Part shown: in pieces, positions 23,496-31,906 of the stretch | How the letters are laid out: every line of letters starts with the position of its first letter | Position numbering within the stretch: the first letter of the stretch is position 1 | Source: PSRJ01 sp963825305 | GTDB lineage: Bacteria > Acidobacteriota > Terriglobia > Bryobacterales > Bryobacteraceae | Length of the DNA: 64,000 nucleotides | NCBI GenBank assembly: GCA_963825305.1 | Contig: CAWGTA010000009.1 | Coordinates: 558,001-622,000 of the forward strand | Direction: 5' to 3' | Position numbers and translations under genes: made by a program | The notes under the pieces: model-generated | The model's input: only the letters and a program-made list of their open reading frames with translations | The model's database searches: none | Told to the model about the DNA's origin: nothing

Positions 23496-25797
23496 TTCTC
23501 GCCGCCACTTCCTTCCCCCTCTCCCCGATCTCCCCCACCGGCCCCACACAGGAAGGACACCCCGCCTCACAGCCGCATCCGGCCAACAGTTCCGCGGTCT
23601 GCCGAAGCAGTTGCGGCGTGAGCCGGTAGAGCGGCGCGCTTTGCCCGATGCCGCCCGGGTAATTGTCGTAGAGATATAGGTTGGGCTCGAACGTGTCGGT
23701 GGTCTCCTGCCCCACAGCGACTCCCAGGTCGCGCGGGTCACACATCAACAGCAGCGCCGCTACGGTGCGCAACGCGTTGCCCAGGCCGCTGATGCCGCTC
23801 TGCCGCTCAGTGGGCGTATATTCGCCCAGGCGCGCCAGGAAATCCGCCGGGAAATGCAGCCAGAAGGCCGTCGTGTGCATCTCCTGTTCGGGCATCTGGA
23901 GCTTCCCGGCGCCGACGTTCTCCATGGTGTAGAACTTGATCTTCTTGAAACCCACAATCTGGCGATTCACGCGCACGTCGCCATGTTCGCGGCGCGCGCC
24001 GGCCAATGGTTCGCCTTCGAAATGCTCCAGGACTTTAACCTGGGTGTAGTCGATGGCGTCGGTGTAATAGTCGCTATCCACTCGTTTGACGTAGGCTTTG
24101 CGCTCTTTGTAATCGAAGCGCTCCACGTGATACTGGCGCGCCTCGTGCAGGTAGATGGCTTTCTCGTGGAGCGAGGTGAGCGCCGCGGTGAACGAAACTT
24201 CGGCGATCACCGCAGGCTCTGAGGTGATGTCCACCACCACGAAATTGTCACTGCTCACGGCCCGTAGGCTGACCGCATCCGCAGGATAGGTTTCGCTGGT
24301 CCAATGCCACGCGCCTGCCGATTCGCGCAGGAAGCCGCGCTCTTCCAGAAAACGGCAGAGCTCTCCGGTGGCGTGCGGGCCGAACTTCTCGCCCTGGCGA
24401 ATGGGCAGCTCGAAGGCCGCGCATTTCATATGCGCCAGCAGGATTTCCAGGTTCTCCGGATTGATGGCGGCGTGCTCCGGCGAGCGGCCAAAGAAGTAAT
24501 CCGGGTGCTCCACGACGTACTGATCGAGCGGCGCGCTGGAAGCCACCAGCACCGCCGCCGAGGTCGTCTGCCGCCGACCCGCGCGGCCCGCGCGCTGCCA
24601 GGTGGAGGCGATCGTGCCGGAATAGCCCGCCATCACCACGGCATCCAGCGATCCGATGTCCACACCCAGTTCCAGGGCATTGGTGGCCACCACCGCACGC
24701 ACGCCGCCATCGCGCAGGCTGCGTTCGATCTCGCGCCGCTCGCGCGGCAAATAACCGCCGCGATAACCGCGCACGGTCTCCTTCGGAAAAGAGCCGCGGT
24801 CGCAGGCATCCTTAAGATAGGTGATGAGCACCTCGGTGGCCAGGCGGCTGTTGGCGAACACCAGCGTCTGCAGATCGCGCTCGATGAATTCCAGCGCCAC
24901 ACGACGCGTTTCCGCGATATAGCTACGGCGGATTCCCAGTTGCCGGTTGACCACCGGCGGATTGTAGAAGATGAAAAATTTCTCGCCCTGGGGAGCGCCG
25001 TTGCGTTCGATCAGATGAAACGGCTCGCCGGTAAGCGCCTCCGCCAGCTCGCGCGGATTGGCGATGGTGGCGGAACAACAGATGAAACGCGGGCGCGAGC
25101 CGTAAAACTCGCAGACCCGCTTCAGGCGGCGCAGCAGATTCGCCAGGTGGCTGCCGTAAACGCCGCGATAGTAGTGCAGCTCATCGATCACCACGTATTG
25201 CAGGTTTTCGAAGTAGCGCGCCCAGCGCGTGTGATGCGGCAGGATCCCGCTGTGAAGCATGTCCGGGTTGGTCAGCACCACGTTGGCTCGCTGCCGTATG
25301 GCTTTGCGGGCGTCCTGCGGCGTGTCGCCATCGTAGGTAAAGGCGCAGATTTCGGAAGCCATTCCCTCGATCGCCCGCTGCAGCTCGTGCAACTGGTCTT
25401 CGGCCAGGGCCTTGGTGGGGAACAGGTACATGGCGCGCGTGGCGGCGTCATTGAGCAGCGAATCGAGTACCGGCAGGTTGTAGCAAAGAGTCTTGCCACT
25501 GGCCGTGGGAGTCACCACCACCACGTTTTCGCCCGCTTTGGTGGCGCGGAACGCCTCGGCCTGGTGCGTATAAAGAAGTGGGATGCCACGTTTTTCCAGC
25601 GCGGTCTTCAAGCGGCCATCCGCCTCCGCCGGAATCTCAGAGAAGACCCCTTCCCGGGCAGCCTGATGATGAATGGCGCGGACTGGAGAATCGGGCTCCT
25701 GGTGAGAAGCGCGGAATCGTGCGACGACAGTTCCGACTGCAGGTTTTACAGGGGTATCGAGGAGAGCCGGGGTAGCGCTGCGGGAAGAAGGTAGCAT
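23476..25797 (-). CDS. DEAD/DEAH-box helicase with DUF1998 (MrfA/YprA-like)
   Basis: About 773 residues. SF2 helicase core: Q-region PLLYTHQAEAF, Walker A VTPTASGKTLCYNLP, motif II VIDELHYY (DELH), motif III CSATIANP, motif V VVATNALELGVDIG and motif VI QRAGRAGRR. The C-terminal DUF1998 domain has a four-cysteine cluster CGCEAGCPSC. Bacterial homologues (MrfA) act in repair of mitomycin-type DNA damage. I prefer the ATG at 25797 to the upstream start at 25857 because homology begins after it; neither has a clear ribosome site. The final residues come from the heptad repeat, so the true ancestral C-terminus may have been changed. Confidence 0.9.
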   Translation of the reverse strand: MLPSSRSATPALLDTPVKPAVGTVVARFRASHQEPDSPVRAIHHQAAREGVFSEIPAEADGRLKTALEKRGIPLLYTHQAEAFRATKAGENVVVVTPTASGKTLCYNLPVLDSLLNDAATRAMYLFPTKALAEDQLHELQRAIEGMASEICAFTYDGDTPQDARKAIRQRANVVLTNPDMLHSGILPHHTRWARYFENLQYVVIDELHYYRGVYGSHLANLLRRLKRVCEFYGSRPRFICCSATIANPRELAEALTGEPFHLIERNGAPQGEKFFIFYNPPVVNRQLGIRRSYIAETRRVALEFIERDLQTLVFANSRLATEVLITYLKDACDRGSFPKETVRGYRGGYLPRERREIERSLRDGGVRAVVATNALELGVDIGSLDAVVMAGYSGTIASTWQRAGRAGRRQTTSAAVLVASSAPLDQYVVEHPDYFFGRSPEHAAINPENLEILLAHMKCAAFELPIRQGEKFGPHATGELCRFLEERGFLRESAGAWHWTSETYPADAVSLRAVSSDNFVVVDITSEPAVIAEVSFTAALTSLHEKAIYLHEARQYHVERFDYKERKAYVKRVDSDYYTDAIDYTQVKVLEHFEGEPLAGARREHGDVRVNRQIVGFKKIKFYTMENVGAGKLQMPEQEMHTTAFWLHFPADFLARLGEYTPTERQSGISGLGNALRTVAALLLMCDPRDLGVAVGQETTDTFEPNLYLYDNYPGGIGQSAPLYRLTPQLLRQTAELLAGCGCEAGCPSCVGPVGEIGERGKEVAARIVVSLQ

Positions 25798-25869
25798 GTA
25801 GACTTTCGCCTTTTCTTTGCTACCATACAACGAAAGCTCCGCCCGGAACAAGCGCAAGTTACGGTCGGC

Positions 25870-26187
25870 TCACCGCTCCCGGACGAATTCGTAACGTTCC
25901 AGGGTGGCGGCGACCTGGTACTCCGCCGGTTCATGGTGGTCGAAAACTCGCTCGGCGCGCAGAACTTTCCCGACGCAGCGCAGGTTCACAGGCTGCGGTC
26001 CGTCGTGATTGAGGGTGATGATGTACTCGATAGGACCACCCAGATCAGGTTCGCGCTCCGAAGTAAACAACACGCCGGTGGAACTAATATTCTGTGTGAC
26101 GCCGGCGACGGTGATGCGTTCTGCGCCAGAACGCGTGATCGAGAGCGGTAGGTGAAGCGTGAAACGCCGGGTTCTTCGCTGTTCCAT
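25870..26187 (-). CDS. PilZ domain protein
   Basis: 105 residues. The c-di-GMP-binding signature is present in order: RRTRRF near the N-terminus, and NISSTGVLF (D/NxSxxG) about 28 residues later. The rest is the beta-barrel of the domain, with no second domain. It probably serves as a c-di-GMP effector or adaptor. The ATG at 26187 starts EQRRTRRF as in many single-domain PilZ proteins; a TTG at 26205 is the alternative. Two direct repeats, GTTAYAGACCGTA at 26214-26226 and 26249-26261, lie in its upstream region. Confidence 0.85.
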   Translation of the reverse strand: MEQRRTRRFTLHLPLSITRSGAERITVAGVTQNISSTGVLFTSEREPDLGGPIEYIITLNHDGPQPVNLRCVGKVLRAERVFDHHEPAEYQVAATLERYEFVRER

Positions 26188-26213
26188 GAAAACTCGCGTT
26201 TCCAATGCTATAG

Positions 26214-26261
26214 GTTACAGACCGTACGGTCAATAGATCGTGTGAACGGTTATAGACCGTA
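26214..26261. promoter_or_regulatory. Paired direct repeats upstream of the PilZ gene
   Basis: GTTACAGACCGTA (26214-26226) and GTTATAGACCGTA (26249-26261) differ at one base and are 35 bases apart start to start, a little over three helical turns. The first includes the dyad ACCGTACGGT. They lie 27 and 62 bases upstream of the PilZ start and could be binding sites for a dimeric activator. No regulator is known. Confidence 0.35.
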
Positions 26262-26357
26262 GGTACTAGAGTTGCAGTAGGGGTAGTCCCGAAAAGAATG
26301 CGGTTAGGTGTGGGGAAACACGCCGGCGACCGAAGCCGCCGGCGCGGGAAGGCGGGG

Positions 26358-26669
26358 TTAAACCACTTTGATAAAGATAATCACCAGGGTGTAGAGGGCG
26401 AGGGATTCGATCAGCACGAGGCCCAGAAGCATGGCAGCACGAATGGCACCAGCCGCGCTGGGATTGCGCGCAATGCCCTCCGCGGCGCCCGCTGCCGCTT
26501 TGCCCTGACCCAATCCGCAAAGGCCGGAGGCAATAGCCATGCCGATTCCGGCGGCCAATGGATTAGCCCAGTCTTTGGCGCTTCCGGCCGTTGCACCGGG
26601 CGCAGCTTGGGCAAACGCAAAGGTGCTGACGATTAGCAACAGCACCAGTAACATCATCATTCTCTTCAT
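26358..26669 (-). CDS. atpE: F1F0 ATP synthase subunit c, Na+-type ligand set
   Basis: 103 residues, longer than usual because of a signal-peptide-like N-terminus (MKRMMMLLVLLLIVSTFAFA, then QAAPGA). Two membrane helices follow. Helix 1 has GLGQGKAAAG with Gln55; the polar loop is ARNP; helix 2 has LVLIESLALYTLV with the ion-carrying Glu88, Ser89 and Tyr93. Gln, Glu, Ser and Tyr lie at the spacing of the Na+-binding c subunit of Ilyobacter (Q32, E65, S66, Y70), which suggests Na+ coupling. It is the last gene of the F0 operon, after atpB. Confidence 0.95.
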   Translation of the reverse strand: MKRMMMLLVLLLIVSTFAFAQAAPGATAGSAKDWANPLAAGIGMAIASGLCGLGQGKAAAGAAEGIARNPSAAGAIRAAMLLGLVLIESLALYTLVIIFIKVV

Positions 26670-26762
26670 GTGTAGTCTCCTAAAGAAATCGCCCCCAGGA
26701 GGTGGTTTCCGTCAAGCTTGGGAGCCGGCGGACTCACACTGGTTGGCGGCATTAAGCCGGTA

Positions 26763-27494
26763 TTAGTGCTCCTCGGCCACCGACCCGGCCACGTAGACCA
26801 TGGTCAGGGCCATGAAGATATAAGCTTGCAACAGGGCCACGAAGACGTGCAGCGCCATAAAGACTGCGGGCACCACCAGATATGTCAGCCCGATAAAGAC
26901 GCTGGTGACGGCCTCACCCGCGTACATGTTGGCGTAAAGACGAAGAGTCAGCGACAAGGGGCGCGCCAGATTCCCCACGATCTCAATCACCACCATGAGC
27001 GGGGCTAACCACATCACCGGACCGGCGAAATGTTTCAAGTGCTGCCAGAGACCCTTCACTTGGATCCCGACCAGGTTGTAATACAAGAACGTGGCGACGG
27101 CGCATCCGGCCGGAACGTACGGGTACATCGTGGGCGCCTCGAATCCTGGAATCAAACCGATCAGGTTCGCGAAGAGAACGAAGATGAAGAGCATCCCGAA
27201 AAACGCGACATAACGGTGACCGGCGTGCCCCACCAGATCTTCCGCCTGGCCGTCGATGAATTCATAAATCAGCTCGAAGATCTGCTGGAATTTGCCGGGA
27301 CGCGCAACCGAGAGAGTGGTTCGCAAGACTGCGAACACCAGTACGATGATCAGGACCACTAGCAGTTCCATGCTGATGAAATTGGTCCAGGGCCGGGCCG
27401 AACTGGGCATCCCCACGAGCGACAGGATCGAATTGCCTAAACCGGCAAGGTGGTCGTTGAAGATCTTGGTTAGGAAGATTTCAGTTTGGTCCAT
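26763..27494 (-). CDS. atpB: F1F0 ATP synthase subunit a
   Basis: 243 residues with five to six membrane helices. Forms the ion half-channels against the c-ring. Diagnostic parts: FANLIGLIPGFEAPTMYPYV, VIEIVGNLARPLSLTLRLYA with the essential Arg in LTLRL, NMYAGEAV and the final helix HVFVALLQAYIFMALTMVYV. The start overlaps the end of the atpI-like gene by 14 bases, and atpE follows 93 bases later. Which ion uses the channel is addressed better by the c subunit. Confidence 0.96.
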   Translation of the reverse strand: MDQTEIFLTKIFNDHLAGLGNSILSLVGMPSSARPWTNFISMELLVVLIIVLVFAVLRTTLSVARPGKFQQIFELIYEFIDGQAEDLVGHAGHRYVAFFGMLFIFVLFANLIGLIPGFEAPTMYPYVPAGCAVATFLYYNLVGIQVKGLWQHLKHFAGPVMWLAPLMVVIEIVGNLARPLSLTLRLYANMYAGEAVTSVFIGLTYLVVPAVFMALHVFVALLQAYIFMALTMVYVAGSVAEEH

Positions 27495-27858
27495 ACACTA
27501 ATTCGAACAGGATTTCGACGATGGCCGCGGCAGTGGACACGAACAACCCCATTAAAGCCGCCGGCAAACTGATTGAAGAATACCTGAGTATAACATAGGC
27601 AATCATGCCCAAAACGATGTAACGCGAAGCCAGAAAGACGGCACTTCGGCGGCGCACCTGCGTGCTCCCCAGCGATTCCGTTAGGCGCTTCAACCAATAG
27701 AAATTCAGCCCGGAGATGACCGCTCCCACCGCGAAACCGGCTCCCCACTTCCAGCCGCGCCACACCATAACGGCCAGCGTTCCGGCGAGGGAGATCACGA
27801 CCATCAGCTTGACCAGCCGGCTGACGGTCTGTCCGAACCAGTCGTCAGGAATCGCCAT
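27481..27858 (-). CDS. atpI: ATP synthase subunit I (AtpI-like assembly factor)
   Basis: 125 residues with four predicted membrane helices (LMVVISLAGTLAVMVW, GAGFAVGAVISGLNFYWL, YIVLGMIAYVILRY and ALMGLFVSTAAAIVEILFEL). The layout and SGLNFYWLKR segment fit the ATP synthase I family, which helps assemble the c-ring. It overlaps atpZ upstream (14 bases) and atpB downstream (14 bases), so the four F0 genes are translationally linked. Confidence 0.82.
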   Translation of the reverse strand: MAIPDDWFGQTVSRLVKLMVVISLAGTLAVMVWRGWKWGAGFAVGAVISGLNFYWLKRLTESLGSTQVRRRSAVFLASRYIVLGMIAYVILRYSSISLPAALMGLFVSTAAAIVEILFELVYGPN

Positions 27859-28069
27859 CGTCCGAGTCTTTCGTCACCTCCCGGATGACTTGCACTAATC
27901 CGGCGGCGATTCCCAGAAGGAGAAACGGAATATAGAGAAAGTGCGTGCCGAACGCCTTGTCGAGAAGATATCCGATGACGTAGCCCACCACGGTAGCCGC
28001 GGGCAGCAGAAACGCCAGCCCGCTATACGCGCCCGCCTGCTCCATGAACGACCGTTTGCGCCGAGCCAC
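27845..28069 (-). CDS. atpZ: AtpZ/AtpI-type F0F1 accessory protein
   Basis: About 74 residues. Two membrane helices (YSGLAFLLPAATVVGYVIGY and FLYIPFLLLGIAAGLVQVI) with LLDKAFGTH between them and the tail REVTKDSDD match the AtpZ/F0F1-ATPase family found at the head of many atp operons. I take the GTG at 28069, which gives the usual basic lead ARRKRSF; an ATG at 28045 is the alternative. Neither has an obvious ribosome site. Confidence 0.78.
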   Translation of the reverse strand: MARRKRSFMEQAGAYSGLAFLLPAATVVGYVIGYLLDKAFGTHFLYIPFLLLGIAAGLVQVIREVTKDSDDGDS

Positions 28070-28113
28070 ACTGACAGTGTAGTGCGTAGAGCGGCGCCCT
28101 GCGCTGCCCCGAA

Positions 28114-28917
28114 TTAGCGGCGCGCTGCTTGCTCCGCCGCCTCGCGCACCAGAAATCCCATTTTCGGATGGGACGGCTCCATATCGGGCGTCACGCCAAA
28201 TTCCTCCAGCGCTTCCGTGGTGGTCGGCCCAATCGATGCAACGAACGCCCGCCGCAAACCCGCGAGCGCCGCTGGACCGATGCCCTGCTCCTCCGCCACG
28301 CGCGTCAGGTGCGCAATTTGAATGGCTGTGGTGAAGAGCACTACGTCGAATTCGGCGGCAGCCAACTTCCGCGCAGCCTCGCGCAGAGGACCGGCATCTT
28401 CCGGCAGGTCCCATTGGTAGACGCGCACGGAAGTCACGCTGGCGCCGCGTGCTTCCAGACCTGCGATCAGCTCCGGATTGGGCCGCCCGTATTCCTGTAC
28501 GGCGATTTGCCGCTCGGGCCGGCCTGCGGTAATGCCCAGCACTTCGCGCCAGGTATTGGGTTCGGGAGCGAGCAGCGTAGCCGGCACATTCATTTCGCGC
28601 AGCGCGGCAGCCGGTTTCGGCCCGCGCGCCACCACCGCGACGCGGCGCAGCGCGTCCGCAAACGCCGTCTCGGAGTATCGGGTCGCAAGGAGGCGCTGCA
28701 ATTGCCGGGTGCCCACGCCGGTGAGCAGGATGATCATGTCAAACGCTCCGGCGAAGAGCCGCTCCGCGAAATCGAAGGCCGCCGCGTTATCTTCCAGCGG
28801 CCTCTCCCGCATGGATGCCGCTACCGATGGAATGCCGCCTTGCCTGCGGATCAGTTCGGCCATCTCGGCCGCGCGCCTGCTTTCGAGAGATAACACCCGC
28901 ATACCCTCAAAAGACAT
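28114..28917 (-). CDS. hemD: Uroporphyrinogen-III synthase
   Basis: 267 residues. Closes hydroxymethylbilane to uroporphyrinogen III in tetrapyrrole synthesis. The protein has the two-lobe HemD pattern: FEGMRVLSLESRRAAEMAEL at the start, DMIILLTGVGTRQL in lobe 1, the exchange back at VQEYGRPNPELIAGLEARGA, FDVVLFTTAIQIAHL, and VASIGPTTTEALEEFGV near the end. The family is weakly conserved in sequence, yet the last motif (SIGPxTxxAL) is characteristic. It precedes atpZ by about 45 bases on the same strand. Divergent from the kinase gene at 29014. Confidence 0.85.
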   Translation of the reverse strand: MSFEGMRVLSLESRRAAEMAELIRRQGGIPSVAASMRERPLEDNAAAFDFAERLFAGAFDMIILLTGVGTRQLQRLLATRYSETAFADALRRVAVVARGPKPAAALREMNVPATLLAPEPNTWREVLGITAGRPERQIAVQEYGRPNPELIAGLEARGASVTSVRVYQWDLPEDAGPLREAARKLAAAEFDVVLFTTAIQIAHLTRVAEEQGIGPAALAGLRRAFVASIGPTTTEALEEFGVTPDMEPSHPKMGFLVREAAEQAARR

Positions 28918-29013
28918 AGGTAAATTGTAGTATGTAGTGAATTGTGATGATCGGTACAATCATTCCCGCAACTTTCTGACAATATAGATTCTCCAGATTC
29001 TCCGGAGCAGGCT

Positions 29014-30681
29014 ATGGCAGCCCGACCGATTACGCGGTGGCATCAAGCGTTCGACTCGCTTGCGGATGCGCCGATTCCGTCACACGAGCTGGACCTGGAA
29101 GGTAGAATCGTTCGCGTGAATGCGGCCGGTTGCCGGCTGCTGGGGCTTCCGGCAGACGAAATTATCGGCCAACATGTTTGGGAATTCGTGGCGCCCGAAG
29201 AGAAGGCCGCCAGCCGCGAGAGAATTTGCCGCAACCTGGCCAGTGAGCAGCCGCTGGAACCTTTGGAGCGGAATTGGGTGCGGCCCGACGGCGGCGGCCT
29301 CGTGGTGGAGATCCACTCCAACTACATCCGCGATGTGGATGGCAACATCGGCGGGATTCGTTCGTTTCTTCTCGACATTACGCGGCGGAGACGCGCCGAA
29401 GAGGCGTTGCATCGGGCGCACGAAGGTCTCGAATACCGGATTAAGGAACGGACCGCGGAACTGGAGCTGGCCAATGCTTTTTTGCGGCGCGAAATGGAGG
29501 AGCGCCGCGAGGCCGAAGAAGCCCACCACAAGCTGGAAGCACAGGTGCAGCATGCCCAGCGGCTGGAGAGCCTGGGCGTCCTGGCCGGTGGCATTGCGCA
29601 CGATTTCAATAATCTGCTGGCAAGCATTATGGGCTACGCCAGCCTGGCGGCCATGGATTTGGCGGAAGACTCGCGCGCACGCAAAAGCGTGGATCAGGTG
29701 CTGGTCGCCGCGAAGAGCGCAGCCGATCTGACGCAGCAGATGCTGGCGTATTCGGGACGCGGCACGTTCGTGCTGGAAGCGGTCAACATTACACAGTTGA
29801 TCGACGGCGTGGCGCGGCTGCTCGAATCCACCATCTCCAAGAAAGCCGCGCTCCAGTTGCAGCTCGCCTCCGACCTGCCCGCAATCCAGGCGGACGCCAG
29901 TCAAATCCGCCAGGTGGTGATGAACCTCATCACCAATGCGGCCGAGTCACTGGGCGATCGCACAGGTACGGTTCAAGTGACGACGGGCGTGGAACGCGCC
30001 GAGCTGGGCGAACTGCCTGCCATCTCCCCGGGCCACGTTCTGCCGGCGGGCGACTACGTCTACATCGAGGTTCGCGACACCGGCTGCGGCATGGATCAGG
30101 AGACTCTCCACAAGATCTTCGATCCCTTCTTCACCACCAAATTCACCGGGCGGGGCTTGGGGCTGGCCGCCGTGCTGGGGATTATCCGCAGCCATGGAGG
30201 CAGTATTCAGGTGGAAAGTGAGCCGGGCCACGGAACGGTTTTCCGCGTAATCTTCCCGGCGGTCGAGGCCGTCTTCCCGCCTGAAACCGCGGGTCTCCCG
30301 GAGCCCGACTCATGGCAGGCGGAGGGCGTGGTGCTGGTTGTGGACGATCAGCCCGGGATCCGCGAACTGGCGCAGACGATCCTGGAACGGGTGGGCTTGA
30401 CCGTTCTGACGGCCGCCGACGGGAAGCAGGCGGTGGACGTTTTCAACGAACACCTGAACGAAATCCACGCCGTTCTGCTGGACCTCAACATGCCCGGAAT
30501 GGACGGCGCGGAGGTCTTTTGGCACATGACGCAGCTGGTGCCCGACATCCGCGTGGTGCTGTGCAGCGGCTATAACGAGCAGGAGGTCACCACCAAACTC
30601 CACGGGCTGGAACCCGCGGGATTCCTGCGCAAGCCTTACCATCCGTGCGATCTGCTGAACCGGATGCGCGTCATTTGGTAG
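29014..30681 (+). CDS. PAS-domain hybrid histidine kinase with C-terminal receiver
   Basis: 555 residues, cytoplasmic. A PAS domain (about 15-130; LDLEGRIVRVNAAGCRLLGL) is followed by a coiled coil (about 130-185). The kinase core has GGIAHDFNNLLASIMGYASL with the phospho-His, the N box VVMNLITNAAESL, DTGCGMD and GRGLGLAAVLGIIRSHGG. A receiver domain (about 430-555) has VLVVDDQPG, the acceptor Asp in VLLDLNMPGMDG and Lys in FLRKPY. The order kinase-receiver is that of soluble hybrid kinases common in acidobacteria. A large GC-rich hairpin follows the stop. Confidence 0.94.
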   Translation: MAARPITRWHQAFDSLADAPIPSHELDLEGRIVRVNAAGCRLLGLPADEIIGQHVWEFVAPEEKAASRERICRNLASEQPLEPLERNWVRPDGGGLVVEIHSNYIRDVDGNIGGIRSFLLDITRRRRAEEALHRAHEGLEYRIKERTAELELANAFLRREMEERREAEEAHHKLEAQVQHAQRLESLGVLAGGIAHDFNNLLASIMGYASLAAMDLAEDSRARKSVDQVLVAAKSAADLTQQMLAYSGRGTFVLEAVNITQLIDGVARLLESTISKKAALQLQLASDLPAIQADASQIRQVVMNLITNAAESLGDRTGTVQVTTGVERAELGELPAISPGHVLPAGDYVYIEVRDTGCGMDQETLHKIFDPFFTTKFTGRGLGLAAVLGIIRSHGGSIQVESEPGHGTVFRVIFPAVEAVFPPETAGLPEPDSWQAEGVVLVVDDQPGIRELAQTILERVGLTVLTAADGKQAVDVFNEHLNEIHAVLLDLNMPGMDGAEVFWHMTQLVPDIRVVLCSGYNEQEVTTKLHGLEPAGFLRKPYHPCDLLNRMRVIW

Positions 30682-30693
30682 CGCCGTTTTCGA

Positions 30694-30787
30694 GTTGAAG
30701 GCGTGGGGCAGGCCTTCCGGCCTGCCGCCGGGCTTCGGCCGGCGCGGCGGCAGAAGGCGGGGCCGGAAGGGCTGCCCCCACTTCAAC
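30694..30787 (+). terminator. Large GC-rich hairpin after the hybrid kinase gene
   Basis: Outer arms GTTGAAG (30694-30700) and CTTCAAC (30781-30787) enclose a long, nearly continuous stem (GTGGGGCAG..CCTTCCGGCC against GGCCGGAAGG-GCTGCCCC-CAC). Inside is a second perfect hairpin CTGCCGCC/GGCGGCAG. It begins 13 bases after the kinase stop. No T-run follows, so it is either a strong structural end signal or a dispersed palindromic repeat. Confidence 0.6.
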
Positions 30788-30955
30788 GGAGCGGTCTTTG
30801 TACCTACGCTAGTACGGATCGGCCTGCTTCCGTTTGGCGCGCCCACCCGGCGATGATAGAATAAGCGAGAGTTCAGAGCTTCTGTAATTCCTTTTCTTGC
30901 AGAGACATGCGAAGTTTGCATCCCTGCGGTGAGGGGAGGAATCCAAAGGGTATTC

Positions 30956-31906
30956 ATGGCGCACGTTCTCCCCAGTCTCAGTGCGGTCCGTTCGCAAGCG
31001 GAGTGGATGCTGGACACCATCGGCAACACGCCCCTGCTGCGCCTGGAGAAGATTTCACGCCCCTACCCCGGGGTCGAGATCCTGGGGAAAGCCGAATTCT
31101 ACAACCCAGGTGGCTCCGTGAAGGACCGGGCGGCGCTCAACATGATTCTGGACGGCGAGCGCTCCGGGAAGTTAAACCATAGCCGCGTCCTTCTGGATTC
31201 GACCAGCGGCAATACCGGGATCGCCTACGCCATGATCGGCGCGGTCCGGGGATATCAGGTGAAACTCTGCCTGCCGGCCAACGCCTCAATGGAGCGCAAG
31301 CGCATTCTCAAGGCCTATGGCGCCGAGATGGTTTTCAGCGACGCCGCGGAAGGATCGGACGGAGCCATCCTGCTGTGCCGCGAGGTCTACCGAGCCGACC
31401 CCGACCGGTACTTTTATCCCGATCAATACAACAATCCGTCCAATTGGAAGGCGCATTTCGAGCACACCGGACCGGAAATCATCCAGCAGACGGGCAGACA
31501 ACTGACGCACTTTGTCACCGCCATGGGCACCAGCGGAACCTTCATGGGTGTCACGCGGCGGCTGCGGCGCGACATGCCCGAAGTAAAGTGCTACTCGGTG
31601 CAGCCCTCCAGCGGCTTCCATGGATTGGAAGGGCTGAAGTATATGCCCACCGCGATCGTGCCCGGCATCTATGACGAGCATCTGGCCGACGGCAACTTCG
31701 GAATCGAAACCGAGGACGCCTACAAGATGGTACGGCGCCTCGCGCGCGAGGAAGGATTGCTGGTGGGGATTTCCTCGGGTTGCAACGTGCACGCGGCCAC
31801 CTTGCTGGCGCGCGAACTGGCCGAACGCGGCGAGTCTGCTACCATCGTGACCGTGCTCTGCGACAGCGCCGACAAATACCTGAGCGAACATTTCTGGGAT
31901 GAGTAA
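30956..31906 (+). CDS. cysM: CysM-like cysteine synthase (PLP-dependent)
   Basis: 316 residues. Fold type II PLP enzyme: DTIGNTPLLRLEKI, the PLP-Lys in YNPGGSVKDRAAL, the substrate loop DSTSGNTGIAYA, the phosphate-binding GTSGTFMG and the closing ISSGCN. The segment after EVKCYSVQP lacks the standard IQGIG text of O-acetylserine enzymes and reads GLEGLKYMPT, closer to the O-phosphoserine/CysO-dependent CysM of mycobacteria. This is supported by the next two genes (JAMM protease, CysO-E1 fusion). ATG at 30956; the stop overlaps the JAMM gene start by one base. Confidence 0.9.
   Translation: MAHVLPSLSAVRSQAEWMLDTIGNTPLLRLEKISRPYPGVEILGKAEFYNPGGSVKDRAALNMILDGERSGKLNHSRVLLDSTSGNTGIAYAMIGAVRGYQVKLCLPANASMERKRILKAYGAEMVFSDAAEGSDGAILLCREVYRADPDRYFYPDQYNNPSNWKAHFEHTGPEIIQQTGRQLTHFVTAMGTSGTFMGVTRRLRRDMPEVKCYSVQPSSGFHGLEGLKYMPTAIVPGIYDEHLADGNFGIETEDAYKMVRRLAREEGLLVGISSGCNVHAATLLARELAERGESATIVTVLCDSADKYLSEHFWDE

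Noticed and set aside
24304..25794. 496-codon open frame on the plus strand opposite the helicase gene
   Set aside because: It is the GC-rich antisense shadow of a gene with clear SF2 helicase motifs; its translation is rich in His, Arg and Gly and has no domain pattern.
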